From Marinobacterium jannaschii DSM 6295 (GTDB lineage Bacteria > Pseudomonadota > Gammaproteobacteria > Pseudomonadales > Balneatricaceae), in NCBI RefSeq assembly GCF_000620085.1, contig NZ_JHVJ01000010.1:1-64000 (forward strand): 64,000 nucleotides of DNA, written 5' to 3'. The translations under genes and the position numbers were made by a program. Below the pieces are notes generated by a model that saw only the letters and a list, made by a program, of their open reading frames with translations, was not told where the DNA came from and made no database searches. Positions 61,640 to 64,000 of the stretch are shown here, piece by piece (within the stretch, counting starts at the first letter, position 1; every line of letters begins with the position of its first letter).

Positions 61640-62166
61640 CTCTAAATTCCCCATAATAAACTGTCTCGAATGGTGGATAGTTTAGAGAGGAAGAGGGCTT
61701 TCAGAACATAGCGAAGCTAAGGATATAAAGGCTGTAGGCCTGGCTTTTTAATCTGAATTTACTTCATAGCTTTGGAATCGAAAGTTCAGGGTAGCTGGGA
61801 CTCTAGCGCCTCGGTTTGCCGGTTATCCCTCCGCTGAGTCTTGCTGCGACAGAAGTGTTCTTTGGTCTGGTGAAGGTTCCTTAGTCTATGCTGAGCAATA
61901 TTGCTCGTCTGACGCCGTGAAAGCCGCCAGCTTGGAATTGTGCGGGCAAATGTGTAGCCGCAAACTTTGCTGCATTGCTTGCAGGATGTCGGCGAGTCTG
62001 AGAACAGGCGCTAGTAACGGGGGGCGACCTTATCGATGACTTGAGTTGCCAAGAGATGGAATCAAAAAGAAACATGATTCATGGGTAAGAGATGAGAGTC
62101 CTATGGACAACCTTGCCCTAAATTGAGTTTTGCAGTTTTCGAGACGGCGAAATTGATGAGGTAGGT
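61640..62166. other. intergenic, nothing recognised
   Basis: About 530 bases with no supported ORF, repeat or RNA gene. The last 25 bases contain the ribosome site GAGGTAGGT of the next gene. Confidence 0.6.
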
Positions 62167-62583
62167 ATGAAGATTATTAGCTTTTTAATTATGCTCTTTC
62201 TGACTTGGCTTCCTGCTATAGGCAATGCTGAAGTGGATGGTGATCAATCGATTTTCCCTCAACAACTAACAGCTCGTAATCTGTTAACCTACTGTGCATC
62301 GAGTTCAATGACAGAGCTTGGCAGGACGCGACAACGGTATTGCTGGGGATTCGTAAGCGGTGTTGAGGAGGCTATTCGCCTTCCGTTACAACTATCCGTG
62401 CAGTCACCTAAGAAGACGGTTTGCGTGCCTAAAGGTTTATCGTCCAGGGAGCTGGCTAAAGAGTATATTTCATATGCTGGACGTCGGGATGCTAATCTGG
62501 ATCGCCCTGCTGCGCAGGTTGTAATCGAGGCGCTTTCACACGCATATCCCTGCCGTACTAAAAAATCGAAGAGAGACGTCTGA
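62167..62583 (+). CDS. Rap1a/Tai-family secreted protein
   Basis: 138 aa. Signal peptide to AIGNA; mature part has conserved cysteines in LLTYCASS, RYCWGFVSGVEEAI, CVPKGLS and AYPCRT, matching the Rap1a/Tai (type VI immunity-like) family. GAGGTAGGT 5 bases before ATG 62167. No effector or T6SS gene is in the window, so an immunity role is not shown. Confidence 0.8.
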   Translation: MKIISFLIMLFLTWLPAIGNAEVDGDQSIFPQQLTARNLLTYCASSSMTELGRTRQRYCWGFVSGVEEAIRLPLQLSVQSPKKTVCVPKGLSSRELAKEYISYAGRRDANLDRPAAQVVIEALSHAYPCRTKKSKRDV

Positions 62584-62648
62584 TCAAGCGGGCTTTTACA
62601 TCAAGTTTATAGAAGCTGGATTCAGCGTCAGGGGTTATGGAGTAAAGG

Positions 62649-63935
62649 ATGTCCGAAAGCTGTAAATATGATCATTTAGTTCATATCAGGGATCACTCTG
62701 AGCTGGGGCTTTATGAACTGATTCCGAATGTTGTCTGGATATTCGACCTGGATAAACATGGCTGGTGGTGGGGTAACTCCGCTGCGGTATCGTTCTGGAA
62801 TCTGAACACTCTGCAGGAGCTGATCGATAAGGATCTCTCCGGTGATACCCAGGGAGCACGGGATCGCACTTTGCAGACCTTTGAGTTAGCGGCAAAGGAT
62901 GGCCTGACCGTTGATCCCTGGACCACCTATCCCAATGGTAAACCTAAGACGCTGCTGATGATGCACCGGGCGGTATTGCTGGGGCCTGATAAGCATCGTG
63001 GCATCATCGCCTATATCAATGAGCAGGTTAACCTGGGTGAACAGCCTGAAAACCTGCTGTTGATGGAAGCGATGCGCTATACCCGGGTACCTGCGACCAG
63101 CTTCACCTTCGAGGGTGAGCCGCTGGTTGAAAATCCCGCTGCTACTGATGCCTATAAGCATTTGCATGAGCAACCTATACCGCAGGGCGATTGTGCCTTT
63201 ATCGCGCGCTTTGTTGATCGTGAGGAGGGGCGTGCCTGCCTGAAGAGGATTCAGGATGGGGAGGAGGGACGCTGGGATTTCATTATGCAAACCAGCGAGG
63301 GTTCGCGTCGCCATAGCCTGGATATTCGCCGTACCCGCCACCCTTTGAATGGCGATTTCCTGTTTCTGGTGGTCGAGTACGACTTTACCGAGTTGTATGA
63401 GGCGCTGGCAGAGGTCGAGGCTGCGCGGGCAGATCTGCATGAAATCGCCATGACTGATACCCTCACCGGCGTTAGCAGCCTGCATTATATGCAGGAGGTC
63501 GCCGCAGCGGAGATCGCTCAGGCGGCACGGGCTGATTACCAGTTGGCGGTGATGTTTATCGATTTAGATGGGTTTAAGTCGATCAACGATGCCTTTGGCC
63601 ATGAAGTTGGGGATAACGTTTTGTGTGAAGTCGCACAACGCGTTAAGGCCACTATTCCAACCGAGGATATGCTGGCGCGTATCGGCGGCGATGAGTTTGT
63701 TGTGCTGCTCTCTCATGACGCCTGTGCAGCGGGTACTGAGTTTACCGCTAACAGAATACTGAAAGAGATAGAGCAGCCACTAGCCCTCAACGGATATGAG
63801 CTTAGTGTCAGCGCCAGTATAGGCATCGCCTTTTACCCTAATGATGGCCGGGACCTGGAAGCGCTGTTAAAAACCGCAGATGACGCCATGTACAGCGTTA
63901 AAAGAAATGGTAAAAATGCCTTCGCCTGTGCTTAG
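62649..63935 (+). CDS. diguanylate cyclase (GGDEF) with N-terminal sensory region
   Basis: 428 aa. N-terminal 250 residues hold two PAS-like blocks (WIFDLDKHGWWWGN and RHSLDIRRTRHPLNGDFLFLVVEYDFTELYEAL) without transmembrane segments, so it is cytoplasmic. GGDEF at 346-350 is intact with DLDGFKSINDAFGH, so c-di-GMP synthesis is expected. The inhibitory I-site RxxD is PTED here, so product inhibition may be missing. The window ends 65 bases after the stop. Confidence 0.9.
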   Translation: MSESCKYDHLVHIRDHSELGLYELIPNVVWIFDLDKHGWWWGNSAAVSFWNLNTLQELIDKDLSGDTQGARDRTLQTFELAAKDGLTVDPWTTYPNGKPKTLLMMHRAVLLGPDKHRGIIAYINEQVNLGEQPENLLLMEAMRYTRVPATSFTFEGEPLVENPAATDAYKHLHEQPIPQGDCAFIARFVDREEGRACLKRIQDGEEGRWDFIMQTSEGSRRHSLDIRRTRHPLNGDFLFLVVEYDFTELYEALAEVEAARADLHEIAMTDTLTGVSSLHYMQEVAAAEIAQAARADYQLAVMFIDLDGFKSINDAFGHEVGDNVLCEVAQRVKATIPTEDMLARIGGDEFVVLLSHDACAAGTEFTANRILKEIEQPLALNGYELSVSASIGIAFYPNDGRDLEALLKTADDAMYSVKRNGKNAFACA

Positions 63936-64000
63936 GTGTTTTCTAATCATCTGGTTAATAATGTTGGCCCCACTGCTGGATCAATAACTAGGCCTAATCA

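Noticed and set aside
62167-62583. type VI secretion immunity cassette
   Set aside because: Rap1a-type family match only; no effector or T6SS gene nearby.

Overview
The window comes from the chromosome of a Gram-negative gammaproteobacterium. The GC-rich third codon positions, TRAP and ABC importers for small organic solutes, a TorF-family outer-membrane porin and a two-gene γ-glutamylpolyamine pathway suggest a marine Oceanospirillales-like heterotroph. That taxonomic guess is inference from gene content; no rRNA is present to fix it.

Layout. 1-0.25 kb: the 3' half of an initiator tRNA, its terminator, and what looks like a decayed second tRNA plus terminator. 0.4-12.7 kb: mixed housekeeping and stress genes (a DUF411 copper-type protein, two AraC/GyrI-like regulators, a DM13 protein, a TPR protein, a Nudix hydrolase, manC, a LysR/SDR divergent pair, and an overlapping nat-eamA-crp-like operon). 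12.7-14.3 kb: an OhrR-type peroxide-sensing MarR regulator facing two tiny overlapping genes for secreted proteins across a large inverted repeat. 14.3-15.8 kb: a RAYT/IS200-like transposase element with a 255-bp tandem partial duplication. 15.9-19.1 kb: small accessory genes (SDR, GNAT, DUF2459 lipoprotein, membrane protein, P-loop kinase-like protein).

19.1-27.7 kb is a catabolic island: RidA protein, a three-subunit FAD/[2Fe-2S] oxidase resembling opine, hydroxyproline or HCN-synthase-type oxidases, a complete TRAP transporter (dctQ-dctM-dctP order), a LysR regulator and an enolase-superfamily enzyme. 27.8-35.2 kb holds a LysR/GST-NTF2-tautomerase group, a nitronate monooxygenase, a 3-oxoacid CoA-transferase pair with its own LysR, a Mut7-C RNase-like protein and a GFA-family protein.

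35.3-55.2 kb is a polyamine (putrescine/γ-glutamylputrescine) regulon: TorF porin, aldehyde dehydrogenase, TSUP exporter, LuxR regulator, polyamine aminotransferase, GntR regulator, puuA, potFGHI-type ABC importer, glutamine amidotransferase, a second substrate-binding protein, a second puuA, puuB and a TetR regulator. Three separate sets of candidate operators can be seen in it: TTGTGATCACAA-type palindromes beside the GntR gene's targets, TACCCY-N4-AGGGTA boxes fitting a LuxR/NarL-type HTH, and five ATTATTCGG-type repeats between puuA2 and puuB. Imported putrescine can be glutamylated (PuuA), oxidised (PuuB), oxidised again by the aldehyde dehydrogenase and hydrolysed by the amidotransferase, or transaminated directly by the SpuC-like enzyme.

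55.2-64 kb: a 577-aa protein of unknown function with three internal repeats, a TetR-small TM-small TM-sterol desaturase operon divergent from a Rieske oxygenase with clear TetR operators between them, Lrp and EamA genes, a Rap1a-family secreted protein and a GGDEF diguanylate cyclase. Several intergenic spacers carry related GTTGGG/GTGGGTTT hairpins, apparently REP-like dispersed repeats of this genome.
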